From Rhodanobacter sp. L36 (lineage in GTDB: Bacteria > Pseudomonadota > Gammaproteobacteria > Xanthomonadales > Rhodanobacteraceae), in NCBI RefSeq assembly GCF_009765755.1, contig NZ_LMUV01000002.1, forward strand, positions 767,693 through 831,692: a DNA stretch of 64,000 nt, written 5' to 3'. Positions 17,001 to 25,279 of the stretch are shown piece after piece (the stretch's first letter is position 1; each line of letters begins with the position of its first letter). The notes under the pieces were generated by a model, which saw only the letters and a program-made list of their open reading frames with translations, searched no databases and was not told the DNA's origin. A program made the position numbers and the translations under genes.

Positions 17001-17221
17001 ATACGGCCGAGATGACGTTCCAGCGGCGCGAGCACGGTGTTCGCCATCGTCTGCGCGCTGGCGCCGGGCTGCTGCGCAACGACATAGACGCCGGGGAAAT
17101 CCAGCGATGGCAACGCCGCCACACCGAGCAGCAGGTACGCCCACACGCCTGCCAGCACCAGCCCGAGAGCGAGCAGCGACGTACCCACCGGCCGGCGAAT
17201 CATCGGCGCGAAGATATTCAT
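14057..17221 (-). CDS. RND multidrug efflux permease (MdtB/MdtC/MuxB-like), copy 2
   Basis: A 1054-residue inner-membrane RND proton antiporter with 12 helices and two large periplasmic loops. Helix four carries CIGFVVDDAIVVIENIVRH, with the Asp-Asp proton relay, and helix ten LIGIVKKNAILMVDFA. It is a close paralogue of the upstream copy (17454-20633), sharing most membrane segments, as in MdtB/MdtC or MuxB/MuxC heteromeric pumps. However, no membrane-fusion adaptor gene accompanies the pair in this window. The start at 17221 (MNIFAPMIRRPVGTS) is preferred over an upstream in-frame ATG because it matches the paralogue. A 40-base hairpin element lies 121 bases upstream of the start codon. Confidence 0.93.
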   Translation of the reverse strand: MNIFAPMIRRPVGTSLLALGLVLAGVWAYLLLGVAALPSLDFPGVYVVAQQPGASAQTMANTVLAPLERHLGRIAGVDEMYGNANEGSASVQVRFTMSRTADSAARDVQAAINAAAVDLPTDMPSPPQFFKFDTSQIPILFITLTSTGLPQDKLFDLTDTLLKPAVAQIDGVAQVQVFGGTPHAVRIELDNNALAAKGLTANDVANALRAANVTSPQGVLSNGRTQMTVTATDSMQDPDEFARLLIAMHNGTPVRLSDVAKVYGGQQDQYQAAWFGNALTVGMQISKRPEANAVATVEAIRAKLPQLRASLPSNVTMTPVFDLTQTTKSALHEVQVALLISIAMVVLVMLVFLRRLRPTLIATLSVPLSLAGAFVVMWTLGYTLNTLSLVALVLCIGFVVDDAIVVIENIVRHMEQGQTPMQAALTGVREIGFTVVSITLSLVAVFAPLLFGNNELVMLLREFSVTLTSAVVISALVSLTLTPALCAYLLEHEPERREPGRLERAVERFDHALLRSYERALDWALHHRRIMRWQPLTLLILTGVLGWAVVQTAGGTFMPDEDTGQLQVDIRADANISPTELSQRTLAVSKIMAADPAVLDQLTMLGEDGGGEGAVGNNAQMFVDLKTHGSRPGQRREGIKQIVERLSKQYDRLPGVKVSVSAAQFLGGGGSGDNGGQYEFQLVSTDGRDLQPWALKMVRQMRTVKEFRDVGSNFDQVGKQQLLKIDREAAGRTHVGIGTIDSALYDSFGQRQVSEIYSDINQYAVVLTSSAAMTVSPESLLNVRVRSDNGVMVPLSALASIAPDISPVRVRHHNQLQAATITYNLAKDVPQDRGVALVDQTAYAVGLPAGVKVDYTGANQRLQQFKSNGMVLLLGSILAMYIVLGILYESLGHPLTILSTLPAAGAGAFLAMLVTHTQISMMAIIAILMLIGIVKKNAILMVDFALVAERERGLPAPDAIREAALVRFRPITMTTLVAMGAALPLAIGFGIGSEMRQPLGIAIVGGLLVSQLLTLLSTPAIYLWNYDRKIRKAVRVERRAEKRRRRAIGKMQTT

Positions 17222-17341
17222 CGTGCGCTCCGCGATGCGGCCGGTGGCGCCACGCACATGCAATGAAAAGCGGGCGCGCGCAGCGTCCGCGGGGAGAGAG
17301 TTCCGTTCATGTCGATGTTATGCCAGCGCCGGTGACGGCGC

Positions 17342-17381
17342 GTATGTGCCTTAAGTCCACACCCTGTCGGAAGACAGGGGT
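17342..17381 (-). repeat. Duplicated 40-bp hairpin element, copy A (upstream of RND copy 2)
   Basis: This 40-base block is identical to 20754-20793 except for one base (T17352 versus G20764). It contains the hairpin CCCTGTC-GGAA-GACAGGG (17362-17379). Its proximal edge is 121 bases from the RND start codon, the same distance as in copy B. On the minus strand a TAACAT (17315-17320) lies at the place expected for a -10, putting the palindrome centre near -62. Confidence 0.75.
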
Positions 17382-17453
17382 CGTGTGGATGGATACAGAC
17401 AGATGGCGCGCGTGCGACTCACCGGTCCGGGTCGCGCATGGTACTCGACGCGA

Positions 17454-20400
17454 TTATTTCGGCAAGGCCGGCACCTGTTGCTGAAGCTCGCGCTGGCGCC
17501 TGATTTCGGCGCGCAGTTGCTGGCGTTTCGCCTTGCGTTGCCGGTGATCGTGTTGCCACAGATAGATGGCCGGCGTGCTCAGCAGCGTGAGCAATTGCGA
17601 TACGAGCAGGCCGCCGAAAATCGCGATGCCCAGCGGCTGGCGCATTTCCGAACCGACGCCGAAACCGATCGCCAGTGGCAATGCCGCGCCCATCGCCACC
17701 AGCGTCGTCATGGTGATCGGGCGGAAGCGTACCAGCGCCGCTTCGCGGATCGCCTCGGGCGGTGACATGCCGCGCTCGCGCTCGGCGACCAGTGCAAAAT
17801 CGACCATCAGGATCGCGTTTTTCTTGACGATGCCGATCAGCATCAGGATCGCGATCACCGACATCAGCGTGAGCTGCGTGTGCGTCACCAGCATCGCCAG
17901 ATACGCGCCCATGCCCGCAGCCGGCAGTGTGGAAAGAATGGTGAGCGGATGGATCATGCTTTCGTAGAGGATGCCAAGCACGATGTACATCACCAGGATC
18001 ACCGCGATCAGCATGAAGATGACGTTGGTCAACGCTTCCATCAACTGCTGGTTGTCGCCGGTGTACTGCTTCTGCACGCCGTCCGGGAGTTGCGCATAGG
18101 CGATTGCCTGATCCACCGCCTTCATGCCCTGCACCTGGTTCAGATCCTTGGCCAGGTTGTAGCTGATCGACGCAGACTCCTGCTGGTTGTAGTGATCGAT
18201 TTCGGTCGGCGCGGTGTTCGGATGGATGCGCGCCAGGGCGGATAGCGGAATCATCTTGCCGTCGGTGTTGCGCACGAAAGTGTTCAGCAGCGTGGCCGGG
18301 CTGAGCGAACTTTCACCAGACGACGTCAACACCACGCGGTACTGGTTGATGTCCGAGTAGATGGTGGATACCGGACGCTGGCCGAATGCGTTGTACAGCG
18401 CGTCATCGACCAGGCTCATGCCTACATGCAGGCGACCGGCAGCCTCGCGGTCGACGATCAGCATCTGCTGTTTGCCGATGCTGTCGAAGCTGGTGGTGAC
18501 GTCGCGGAACTCTTTCATGCTGCGCATCATCCGCGCGAGCTTGACCGTCGGCTCCTGCAACGCGATGCCGCTGGTGCTGCTCAACTGGAATTGATACTGG
18601 CCCTGCGGCGCACCGCCACCGCCACCGCCGCCGCCACCGAAAAACTGCACCGGAGTCATCGATACCACGACGTCGGACAGCACCTTGAATTGCTTGTCGA
18701 GCCGCGCGATCACGTCCTTGACGTGCTCGCGCCGATCGCCTGTCCCATGGCCGAACGGTTTGAGATCGATGAACATGAAAGCGCCGTTGCCGACCGCGCC
18801 ACCGCTGTTGTTGCCACCCAGTACCATGGTGATGTCCTGCACGGCCGGGTCTGCCTGCACGGTCGCCGCGACCGACTGCACGCGACGAGCCAGCAAATCG
18901 GGAGAGATGTTGGCGTCGTAGCTGAGGTTGCCCTGCATCATGCCCATGTCCTGATCGGGCATGATCGCGCCGCCAGCCGTGAACGCCACCGCCACCGCCA
19001 GCCCGGCGGTCAGAGCCAGCAGGATGATCGGTTGCCAGCGCATCACGCGTCGATGCTTCATGGCCCAATCCAGCGCGCGCTCGTAGCGTTGATGCAAGCC
19101 GCGATCGAGACGCTCCAGTGTCAGCTGCAATCGATTGGGTTTGCTCTGTGCCGAATGCTCAAGCGTGAGATAACGCCCGCACAAAGCCGGCGTCAACGTG
19201 AGCGAGACCAGCGCGGAAATCACCACCGCCGCGGTCAGCGTCACCGAGAACTCGCGCATGATCGTGGTGAAGGTGTTGTTGCCGAACAGCATCGGCGCAA
19301 ACACGGCGATCAATGACAGCGTGATCGAGATCACCGTGAAACCGATTTCGCTGACGCCGGTGAGCGCCGCCGGCAACGGCGGTGTGCCTTGCTCCATGTG
19401 CCGCACGATGTTCTCGATCACCACGATCGCGTCATCCACCACGAAGCCGATGCACAGCACCAGTGCGATCAGCGACAGCGTGTTGAGCGAATAGTCCAGC
19501 GTCCACATCACCACGAACGCGCCGGCCAGCGACAGCGGCACGCTGAGCATGGCGATCAGGGTGGGCCTGAGCCGTCGCAAAAACGCCAGCATCACCAGCG
19601 CCACCATCGCGATGCTGAGAAGCAACGCCACTTCGACCTCGTGCAGTGCGGATTTGGTGGTCTGGGTGAGATCGAAGATGGGCGTCACCACGACATCAGC
19701 CGGTAACATCGCGCGCAGCATCGGCAGCTTGGCGCGAATCGATTCGGCGACGGCCACCGCGTTCGCTTCGGGCCGCTTGCTGATCTGCATGGTCACCGAG
19801 CGCTGACCGTTGAACCACGCGGCTTGATACGCGTCCTCCTGCCCGCTGCTGACCTTGGCTACATCGGACAGGCGTACCGGCACGCCCTTGTTTGTGGCAA
19901 TGATCAACTGCGCGAATTGATCTGCCGTTTGCAGGCTGTCGCTGGCGGTCACCGTCATCTGCGTGCGACCGTCGCTCAAGGTGCCTTGGGGCGACGTGAC
20001 ATTGGCGGCGACGAGCGCATTGCTGACGTCGTTGGCGGTGATGTCCTTGGCCGCCAAGGCCATCGTATCCAGCTCGATGCGCACCGCGTGCGCCGACGCG
20101 CCGAACACCTGAACCCGCGACACGCCACTGATCTGCGCTACCGCCGGATTGAGCAGCGTATCGGTGAGATCGAACAATTTGTCCGGTGGCAGGCTGGTGG
20201 ACGTCAACGACACCAGCAACACCGGAATCTGTGTGGTGTCGAACCTGAAATACTGGGGCGGACTCGGCATTTGCGGCAGATCCGTCGCAGCGGCGTTGAT
20301 CGCCGCCTGTGCCTCGCGTGCCGCCGCGTCCACGTCGACACCGAAGTTGAACATCACGAAGACTTGCGCACTGCCTTCGTTGGCGCTGCCAGTGATCTGC

Positions 20401-20633
20401 TTGATGCCGGGTATGCGGCCCAGATGCCGCTCCAGCGGCGCCATCACGGTATTGGCCATGGTCTGCGCATTGGCGCCGGGCAGACCCGCAGCCACCACCA
20501 CGCCGGGAAATTCCAGCTTCGGCAAGGCGGCCACGCCCAGCAGCGTGTATGCCCAGATACCGGCTATCAGCAAGCCGATGCCGAGCAGCGACGTGCCCAC
20601 GGGGCGACGGATGAACGGTGCAAAGATATTCAA
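17454..20633 (-). CDS. RND multidrug efflux permease (MdtB/MdtC/MuxC-like), copy 1
   Basis: A 1059-residue RND antiporter, paralogue of the downstream gene. It shows the same CIGFVVDDAIVVIENIVRH proton-relay helix and the GIVKKNAILMVDFALVAERERG helix-ten/loop block, plus a glycine-rich insertion FFGGGGGGGGGAPQG in the second periplasmic loop (near residue 680). The start codon is TTG at 20633, with AGGGAGG a few bases upstream; the residues MNIFAPFIRRPVGTS align exactly with the ATG start of copy 2, and the upstream hairpin element is at the same distance in both. There is 232 bases between the two genes. No adaptor or outer-membrane gene is adjacent, so partners must be encoded elsewhere. 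Confidence 0.93.
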   Translation of the reverse strand: MNIFAPFIRRPVGTSLLGIGLLIAGIWAYTLLGVAALPKLEFPGVVVAAGLPGANAQTMANTVMAPLERHLGRIPGIKQITGSANEGSAQVFVMFNFGVDVDAAAREAQAAINAAATDLPQMPSPPQYFRFDTTQIPVLLVSLTSTSLPPDKLFDLTDTLLNPAVAQISGVSRVQVFGASAHAVRIELDTMALAAKDITANDVSNALVAANVTSPQGTLSDGRTQMTVTASDSLQTADQFAQLIIATNKGVPVRLSDVAKVSSGQEDAYQAAWFNGQRSVTMQISKRPEANAVAVAESIRAKLPMLRAMLPADVVVTPIFDLTQTTKSALHEVEVALLLSIAMVALVMLAFLRRLRPTLIAMLSVPLSLAGAFVVMWTLDYSLNTLSLIALVLCIGFVVDDAIVVIENIVRHMEQGTPPLPAALTGVSEIGFTVISITLSLIAVFAPMLFGNNTFTTIMREFSVTLTAAVVISALVSLTLTPALCGRYLTLEHSAQSKPNRLQLTLERLDRGLHQRYERALDWAMKHRRVMRWQPIILLALTAGLAVAVAFTAGGAIMPDQDMGMMQGNLSYDANISPDLLARRVQSVAATVQADPAVQDITMVLGGNNSGGAVGNGAFMFIDLKPFGHGTGDRREHVKDVIARLDKQFKVLSDVVVSMTPVQFFGGGGGGGGGAPQGQYQFQLSSTSGIALQEPTVKLARMMRSMKEFRDVTTSFDSIGKQQMLIVDREAAGRLHVGMSLVDDALYNAFGQRPVSTIYSDINQYRVVLTSSGESSLSPATLLNTFVRNTDGKMIPLSALARIHPNTAPTEIDHYNQQESASISYNLAKDLNQVQGMKAVDQAIAYAQLPDGVQKQYTGDNQQLMEALTNVIFMLIAVILVMYIVLGILYESMIHPLTILSTLPAAGMGAYLAMLVTHTQLTLMSVIAILMLIGIVKKNAILMVDFALVAERERGMSPPEAIREAALVRFRPITMTTLVAMGAALPLAIGFGVGSEMRQPLGIAIFGGLLVSQLLTLLSTPAIYLWQHDHRQRKAKRQQLRAEIRRQRELQQQVPALPK

Positions 20634-20753
20634 ATGGCCTCCCTGGCCCGATTACTGGGAGAAAGACCATGCGGCGACGCCGTCGGAGGCAACGGAAAGG
20701 CGAACGCATGAATCCCGATCATGCGTATCTTATGCCGGCTCCCGGCGCGCGTT

Positions 20754-20793
20754 GTATGTGCCTGAAGTCCACACCCTGTCGGAAGACAGGGGT
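20754..20793 (-). repeat. Duplicated 40-bp hairpin element, copy B (upstream of RND copy 1)
   Basis: Second copy of the element at 17342-17381, with hairpin CCCTGTC-GGAA-GACAGGG (20774-20791). It begins 24 bases after the btuB stop and ends 121 bases before the RND TTG start. A TAAGAT (minus strand, 20727-20732) occupies the same relative place as TAACAT in copy A. It looks like a shared activator site; a mobile palindromic repeat or a btuB terminator are alternatives, but there is no T-run. Confidence 0.75.
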
Positions 20794-20816
20794 GGATGGC
20801 GTCGAGTTGATGCTGC

Positions 20817-22667
20817 TCAGTGCGCCGCGGGGCTGTAACGCAAGGTCAGGAATGCGGTGCGGCCGGGCTGGTTGAAGTAGTACACGGTTTCGTAATCGCG
20901 ATCGAACACGTTGGCCAGGCGTGCTTCCACTTGCCAGTCCTGCGTGAAGTGCCAGCTCACACGCAGATCGGTCGTGGCGTAACCGCCCAGCGCATGCACG
21001 TTGGCGGCATCGTCGTAACTGCGGCCGGCGGCATATACCGTGGCGCCGATGCCGAACGCGCCGAAGCGACGATCGAGATCGACGCGCGCGGTGTGTTCCG
21101 GTCGGCGCGGCAGCACATTGCCATTGTTGGCGGTGCCGTCCTGATCGCGCGGCTGCAGCCAGGTCAGGTAGCCCTGCAACTGCCAGCCATCGAAGTTGAC
21201 GCCCAGCTGCCCTTCGACGCCTCGGATGCGCGCCTTGCTGATGTTCTGCGGCACGAAATTCTCGTCCAGCGTGATCAGGTCGTCGATGCGCGTCTGGTAG
21301 ACGTTGAGTCCCCAGTTCCAGTTGCTCACCTGCTGGTTCACGCCCAGCTCGGCGCTGCGCGATTTCTCGGGCTTCAGATCCGGATTGCCGCTGCCGAACG
21401 GATAGTAGAGATCGTTGAAAGTCGGCGCATGGAACGCTGTGCCGTAGCTTGCCGATACGCGCAGACCATCGTCGAAGCGATAACCCCATGCCGCGGCGCC
21501 GGTGTTGTGGTTGCCGAACTGGCCGTTGTGGTCGCGCCGTGCGGAAAGCTGCACTTCGTTGTTGCCGAACGTGCCCTGGTATTGCGCAAAGCCGCCGGTG
21601 TTGTCGCGCCGACTGGCGAGGAATCCGGTGTCGCTGTCGATGTGTTCCTGCGCCCAGTCAACGCCCACCGTCAGCAGTTGGGTGGCAGTCAGACTGATGT
21701 CGTTCTGCCACGACGCTTCGTTGCGGCGCGAGTAGATGTAGCCGACGAAATCCTGATTCTCGTAGTTGTCGTAACGATCCAGGTTCTGGCCGACGCTCAA
21801 CGTGGTTTTCCACGCTTCCAGCGGATTGATGCTGAAGGTCGTGCCGGCCACTTGCTGCACGGTGCGGCTGCGGTTTTCGAAGCTGCCGTCGAAATCGATG
21901 TCGCCCAGACTGCGCAGCCAGTTGCCGGTCAATTGCGCGCCGTCGTCCCAGCGATAGCCGCCGCTCGCCGCGAGGTTCTCGTTGCGGAACGCATCGTTGT
22001 CCGGCTCGTCGGTGAAGCAGCCGGCGAACACTTCACCCGCACCGATCTTGCAGGCGTTGATGCCGCGCGTGTGCTGCGCACCGATGCTGACGTTGTACCA
22101 GGCGTGATCGTCGCCGCCAGACAAACCGGCCTGCCCGCGCAACAGGTTTTCGCTGCCGGTGGTCACACTGAAAGAGGGCGTGAGTCCGCCGTCGCGCGAG
22201 CCGTGCCGGGTGAAGATCTGGATCACGCCACCGATCGCGTCGGCGCCGTAAAGGCTCGAACGCGGACCGCGCACGATCTCGATGCGCTCGATCTGTTCGA
22301 CCGGAATCTGCTCGAACGCGGCCAGCCCGTTGCCGACCGAACCGATGCGCACGCCATCGACCAACACCAGGGTGTGCGACGAGTTGGTGCCGCGCATGAA
22401 CAGCGACGTCTGCTGCCCGATGCCGCCGGAATTGGCGAAGCTCACGCCCGGCAAACCGGTGAGCAGATCCTGCACCGACAGCGGCTGCAAACGTTCGATG
22501 TCCGCGCGTGTGATCACGGTGACCGACGACAGTGCTTCGTCGGCGGTGATCGCGGTGCGCGTGGCGGTGACGATCACCGGATCGAGATTTTCCGCCGCGC
22601 CCTGATCGGCGGCGTGGGCCGTCAACGTGCAACCGAGCAGCGCCGCTGCCAGCAAAGACTTTTTCAT
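20817..22667 (-). CDS. btuB: TonB-dependent vitamin B12 receptor BtuB
   Basis: A 616-residue outer-membrane receptor that imports cobalamin using TonB energy. The signal peptide (MKKSLLAAALLGCTLTAHA) is followed by the TonB box DPVIVTATR, the plug domain (VQDLLTGLPGVSFANSGGIG, FMRGTNSSHTLVLVDGVRIG, IERIEIVRGPRSSLYGADAI) and a 22-strand barrel ending RTAFLTLRYSPAAH. Length and plug motifs match BtuB. The assignment is strengthened by the cobalamin riboswitch directly upstream, which would shut off expression when B12 is plentiful. Start ATG 22667 is chosen because it begins the signal peptide. Confidence 0.93.
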   Translation of the reverse strand: MKKSLLAAALLGCTLTAHAADQGAAENLDPVIVTATRTAITADEALSSVTVITRADIERLQPLSVQDLLTGLPGVSFANSGGIGQQTSLFMRGTNSSHTLVLVDGVRIGSVGNGLAAFEQIPVEQIERIEIVRGPRSSLYGADAIGGVIQIFTRHGSRDGGLTPSFSVTTGSENLLRGQAGLSGGDDHAWYNVSIGAQHTRGINACKIGAGEVFAGCFTDEPDNDAFRNENLAASGGYRWDDGAQLTGNWLRSLGDIDFDGSFENRSRTVQQVAGTTFSINPLEAWKTTLSVGQNLDRYDNYENQDFVGYIYSRRNEASWQNDISLTATQLLTVGVDWAQEHIDSDTGFLASRRDNTGGFAQYQGTFGNNEVQLSARRDHNGQFGNHNTGAAAWGYRFDDGLRVSASYGTAFHAPTFNDLYYPFGSGNPDLKPEKSRSAELGVNQQVSNWNWGLNVYQTRIDDLITLDENFVPQNISKARIRGVEGQLGVNFDGWQLQGYLTWLQPRDQDGTANNGNVLPRRPEHTARVDLDRRFGAFGIGATVYAAGRSYDDAANVHALGGYATTDLRVSWHFTQDWQVEARLANVFDRDYETVYYFNQPGRTAFLTLRYSPAAH

Positions 22668-22799
22668 GTTCGTTCCTTGGCCGCGCACCCGCGCACGGCG
22701 CCATCGTTCAATGAGCTGGGAGCGAACGTGGGGAAGACGGAACGACGGGCAGGCGGCATCGCCACACACGTGGTTCGGCCTCGCCCACCGCGAGCCACC

Positions 22800-23012
22800 A
22801 GGAATCGTCCAGGCCGGTCTCCGGGCTCACGAGCGGCATGCGTGGGAACGCGTGCCTCGAACGGCGCCTTCCCGTGCCTAGCACAGTGGCGTTCGCCGAA
22901 CGAACATCTCGCTTACCGTTGCGGGGGCAGCGCCGGCCTTGCAGTGCGATGACGCACCACGCACCGGCTTCCCGTTTCATCCCTCCAGCGAACGCCTTCG
23001 GGACACCTGAAC
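22800..23012 (-). promoter_or_regulatory. Cobalamin riboswitch
   Basis: The 397 bases between btuB and nagA hold a cobalamin riboswitch read on the minus strand. Conserved blocks in order are GGATGAAACGGGAAGCCGGTG, shortened here to GGGAAGCCGGTG, then GCTGCCCCCGCAACGGTAAG, CACTGTGCTAGGCACGGGAA and the B12-box-like GAGCCCGGAGACCGGCC (about 22811-22828). Their order and spacing match the class. The 132 bases from its end to the btuB ATG are the expression platform, with GC-rich segments that can form alternative hairpins over the ribosome site. Exact boundaries are approximate. Confidence 0.93.
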
Positions 23013-23064
23013 CGCGCCACTGTAGCTTCGGACGGCTATTTGAGCAATGCGAAATCGGCGGAAT

Positions 23065-24204
23065 CTACGCCGACATGCCACCGATCCAGCTTTCGCGCAC
23101 GTGCAGATCGTTGCCCATCACCACCAGATCGGCGGCCTGCCCGGCCGCGATGCGACCGCGAACTTTGCCCTGGCCGAGGAAGTCGGCGGGATACGTGCTG
23201 GCCATACGCACGGCTTCGTCCAATGGCAGCCCGAGCATCTGCACGCTGTTGCGCACGGCGGCTGCCATGTCGAGCGCGGAGCCGGCGAGCACACCTTGCG
23301 CGGTCTGGCAGATGCCGTCTTTCGCGGTGATGGTTTCGCCGTTGAGCACGAAGTCAGGGTGCTCCGCGCCGACCGGCGGCATCGCATCGGTGACCAGCAG
23401 CATCTTGCCGCGCGCCTTGGCGGCGATCGCCACACGCAGCGTGGCCGGATGCACGTGGTGACCGTCGACAATCAGCCCGCACCAGCTGCTCGCGTCTTCC
23501 AGTGCGGCGCCGACGACACCCGGTTCGCGACTGCCCAGCGGCGTCATGGCGTTGAACAGATGCGTGAAGCCGCGCACGCCGGCGTCCAGCGCTGCACGCG
23601 TGGTTTCGTAGTCGGCGGCCGTGTGGCCGGCGCAGATCACCAGCCCCGCTTCCGCCAGTGCGCGCAGCGTGCCGAGCGGCATCCGCTCAGGCGCCAGTGT
23701 GAGCAGTCGCACTCCCTGACGCGGCGCGCACAACAGCGCGAGTTCGTCCTTGCCGGGCTCGTGGAAATATTTCGGGTCGTGCACGCCCTTGCGCGCGGGC
23801 GCGAGATACGGGCCTTCAAGATGGATGCCGAGCACGCCAGGCACGCGTTCGGTGAGTGCCTGGTCGACTGCGGCAATCGCCGCGCGCATGACGCTGACGT
23901 CGTCGCTGATCAGCGTCGGCAGAAAACCGGTGGTGCCGAAGCGCCGATGCGCCGCACCCATCGTGCGCAACGTTTCCACCGTCGGCGCCTCGTTGAACAG
24001 CACGCCACCGCCGCCGTTGACCTGCACGTCGATGAAACCCGGCAACAGCATCGCGCCGTGCAGATCGCGCTGGGTCGACTTGCACACGCGCGGATCGGAA
24101 GGCGACAACAGGTCGACAATCCGCTCGCCTTCGATCAGCACGGCGAGATCGTCGCGCCAGCCGTCGACGGTGAGTACGCGGGCGTTGGTGATGGCGAGTG
24201 TCAT
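23065..24204 (-). CDS. nagA: N-acetylglucosamine-6-phosphate deacetylase
   Basis: A 379-residue amidohydrolase-fold enzyme that removes acetate from GlcNAc-6-P to give glucosamine-6-P. Metal and substrate motifs are present in order: GFIDVQVNGGGG, GIHLEGPYLAP, ICAGHTAADY, GFTHLFNAMTPL, IVDGHHVHP and the catalytic aspartate in LLVTDAMPPVG. The gene starts six bases after the nagB-II stop, so it is the last gene of the nagR-nagB-nagA operon. The C-terminus is followed by the btuB riboswitch region without an obvious terminator. Confidence 0.95.
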   Translation of the reverse strand: MTLAITNARVLTVDGWRDDLAVLIEGERIVDLLSPSDPRVCKSTQRDLHGAMLLPGFIDVQVNGGGGVLFNEAPTVETLRTMGAAHRRFGTTGFLPTLISDDVSVMRAAIAAVDQALTERVPGVLGIHLEGPYLAPARKGVHDPKYFHEPGKDELALLCAPRQGVRLLTLAPERMPLGTLRALAEAGLVICAGHTAADYETTRAALDAGVRGFTHLFNAMTPLGSREPGVVGAALEDASSWCGLIVDGHHVHPATLRVAIAAKARGKMLLVTDAMPPVGAEHPDFVLNGETITAKDGICQTAQGVLAGSALDMAAAVRNSVQMLGLPLDEAVRMASTYPADFLGQGKVRGRIAAGQAADLVVMGNDLHVRESWIGGMSA

Positions 24205-24210
24205 GCGCGA

Positions 24211-25257
24211 TCAAACCGTCTCGGTGACTTTGTTGAGATGCGGCGGCACGTCGGGATTGAATCCGCGGCGCAACGCCAGTTCGCTGGTGGCGCGATAGAA
24301 GCTCTGGATGATGAGCAGCGGCGTGCACAGCGCCGGCAATCCACCGCCCACCGGCAAACTGCCTTCGCCATCGACGCCGGGCGCGGCGACAAACACCTGC
24401 GCACCGCGACGACGGAATTCGTCGGCGATGGCGAGCGTGCTTTCCAGCGTGTCGTCGTCCTGCGCAAAGCACAGCACCGGAAAGTGCGGCCCGACCAAGG
24501 CCATCGGCCCGTGTTTCACTTCCGCCGCACTGAACGCTTCGGCATGCAGTCCGCAGGTTTCCTTGAATTTCAGCGCCGCTTCCAGCGCGATGCCGAAACC
24601 AAAACCACGACCGACGACAAACAAATTATGCGCATCGACCAGCCCTTTGCTCAGCGACGACCAGTCCGCATCCCAGCCTGCGCGCAGGGCATCCGGTAAT
24701 TTTTTCAACGCATCACCGAGCGCGGCATCGCCGTGCCAGCGCGCGCAAAGATGCAGCACCGCAGCGAGCGCGGCGATGTAACTCTTGGTCGCCGCCACGC
24801 TGCGCTCCGGACCGGCGTGCAGCGGGATCACCGTGTCGGCAATCGCTGCAAGCGGTGAATCTTCCACGTTCACCATCGCCACCACGCGTGCGCCAGCGAG
24901 CTTGGCCGCTTGCGCATTGCGCACCAGATCCGGACTCTTGCCGGACTGCGAGATCGCGATGAACAACGCGCCGTCCCACTGCTGCTCGGCCGCATAGACT
25001 GAAGTGACTGACGGCGACGCCGATGCCACCACGATGCCGAGCTGGGTTTCGAAAACATATTTGGCGTACGCCGCGGCGTGATCGGAGCTGCCGCGCGCGC
25101 AGGTGACGATGAAGCGCGGCGGGTGCGCGCGCAGCGACTGAGCCAGCGCCGTGACGATGGCTTCGTTGGCTTCGAACTGGCGCGCCACGACGTCAGCCGC
25201 TTCGTGCGCTTCGCGGAACATCAGGGTGTCGCGGGCTTGCGTGGTCGGTGTGTTCAA
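24211..25257 (-). CDS. SIS-domain glucosamine-6-phosphate deaminase, NagB-II type
   Basis: A 348-residue protein with two SIS (sugar isomerase) domains, resembling the isomerase half of GlmS without the glutaminase domain. Motifs: TCARGSSDHAAAYAKYVFE and ISQSGKSPDLVRNAQ in domain one, GRGFGFGIALEAALKFKE and AEVKHGPMALV in domain two. In GlcNAc operons such proteins act as the alternative deaminase NagB-II, turning glucosamine-6-P into fructose-6-P and ammonia. I favour a TTG start at 25257 (NTPTTQARDTLMFREAHEAA follows), with GGGAA just upstream and 22 bases to the nagR stop; ATG 25221 is the alternative and gives 336 residues. Confidence 0.88.
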   Translation of the reverse strand: MNTPTTQARDTLMFREAHEAADVVARQFEANEAIVTALAQSLRAHPPRFIVTCARGSSDHAAAYAKYVFETQLGIVVASASPSVTSVYAAEQQWDGALFIAISQSGKSPDLVRNAQAAKLAGARVVAMVNVEDSPLAAIADTVIPLHAGPERSVAATKSYIAALAAVLHLCARWHGDAALGDALKKLPDALRAGWDADWSSLSKGLVDAHNLFVVGRGFGFGIALEAALKFKETCGLHAEAFSAAEVKHGPMALVGPHFPVLCFAQDDDTLESTLAIADEFRRRGAQVFVAAPGVDGEGSLPVGGGLPALCTPLLIIQSFYRATSELALRRGFNPDVPPHLNKVTETV

Positions 25258-25279
25258 TGAAATTCCCGGTGGATGTTTT

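Noticed and set aside
20820-22952. 710-codon open frame antisense to btuB
   Set aside because: Long frames opposite genes are common in GC-rich DNA; it has no recognisable domain, is rich in Arg/Ala/His, and the sense strand encodes a clear BtuB with riboswitch.
23047-24699. 550-codon open frame antisense to nagA and nagB-II
   Set aside because: Low-complexity, arginine-rich translation without domains; both sense genes are unmistakable.
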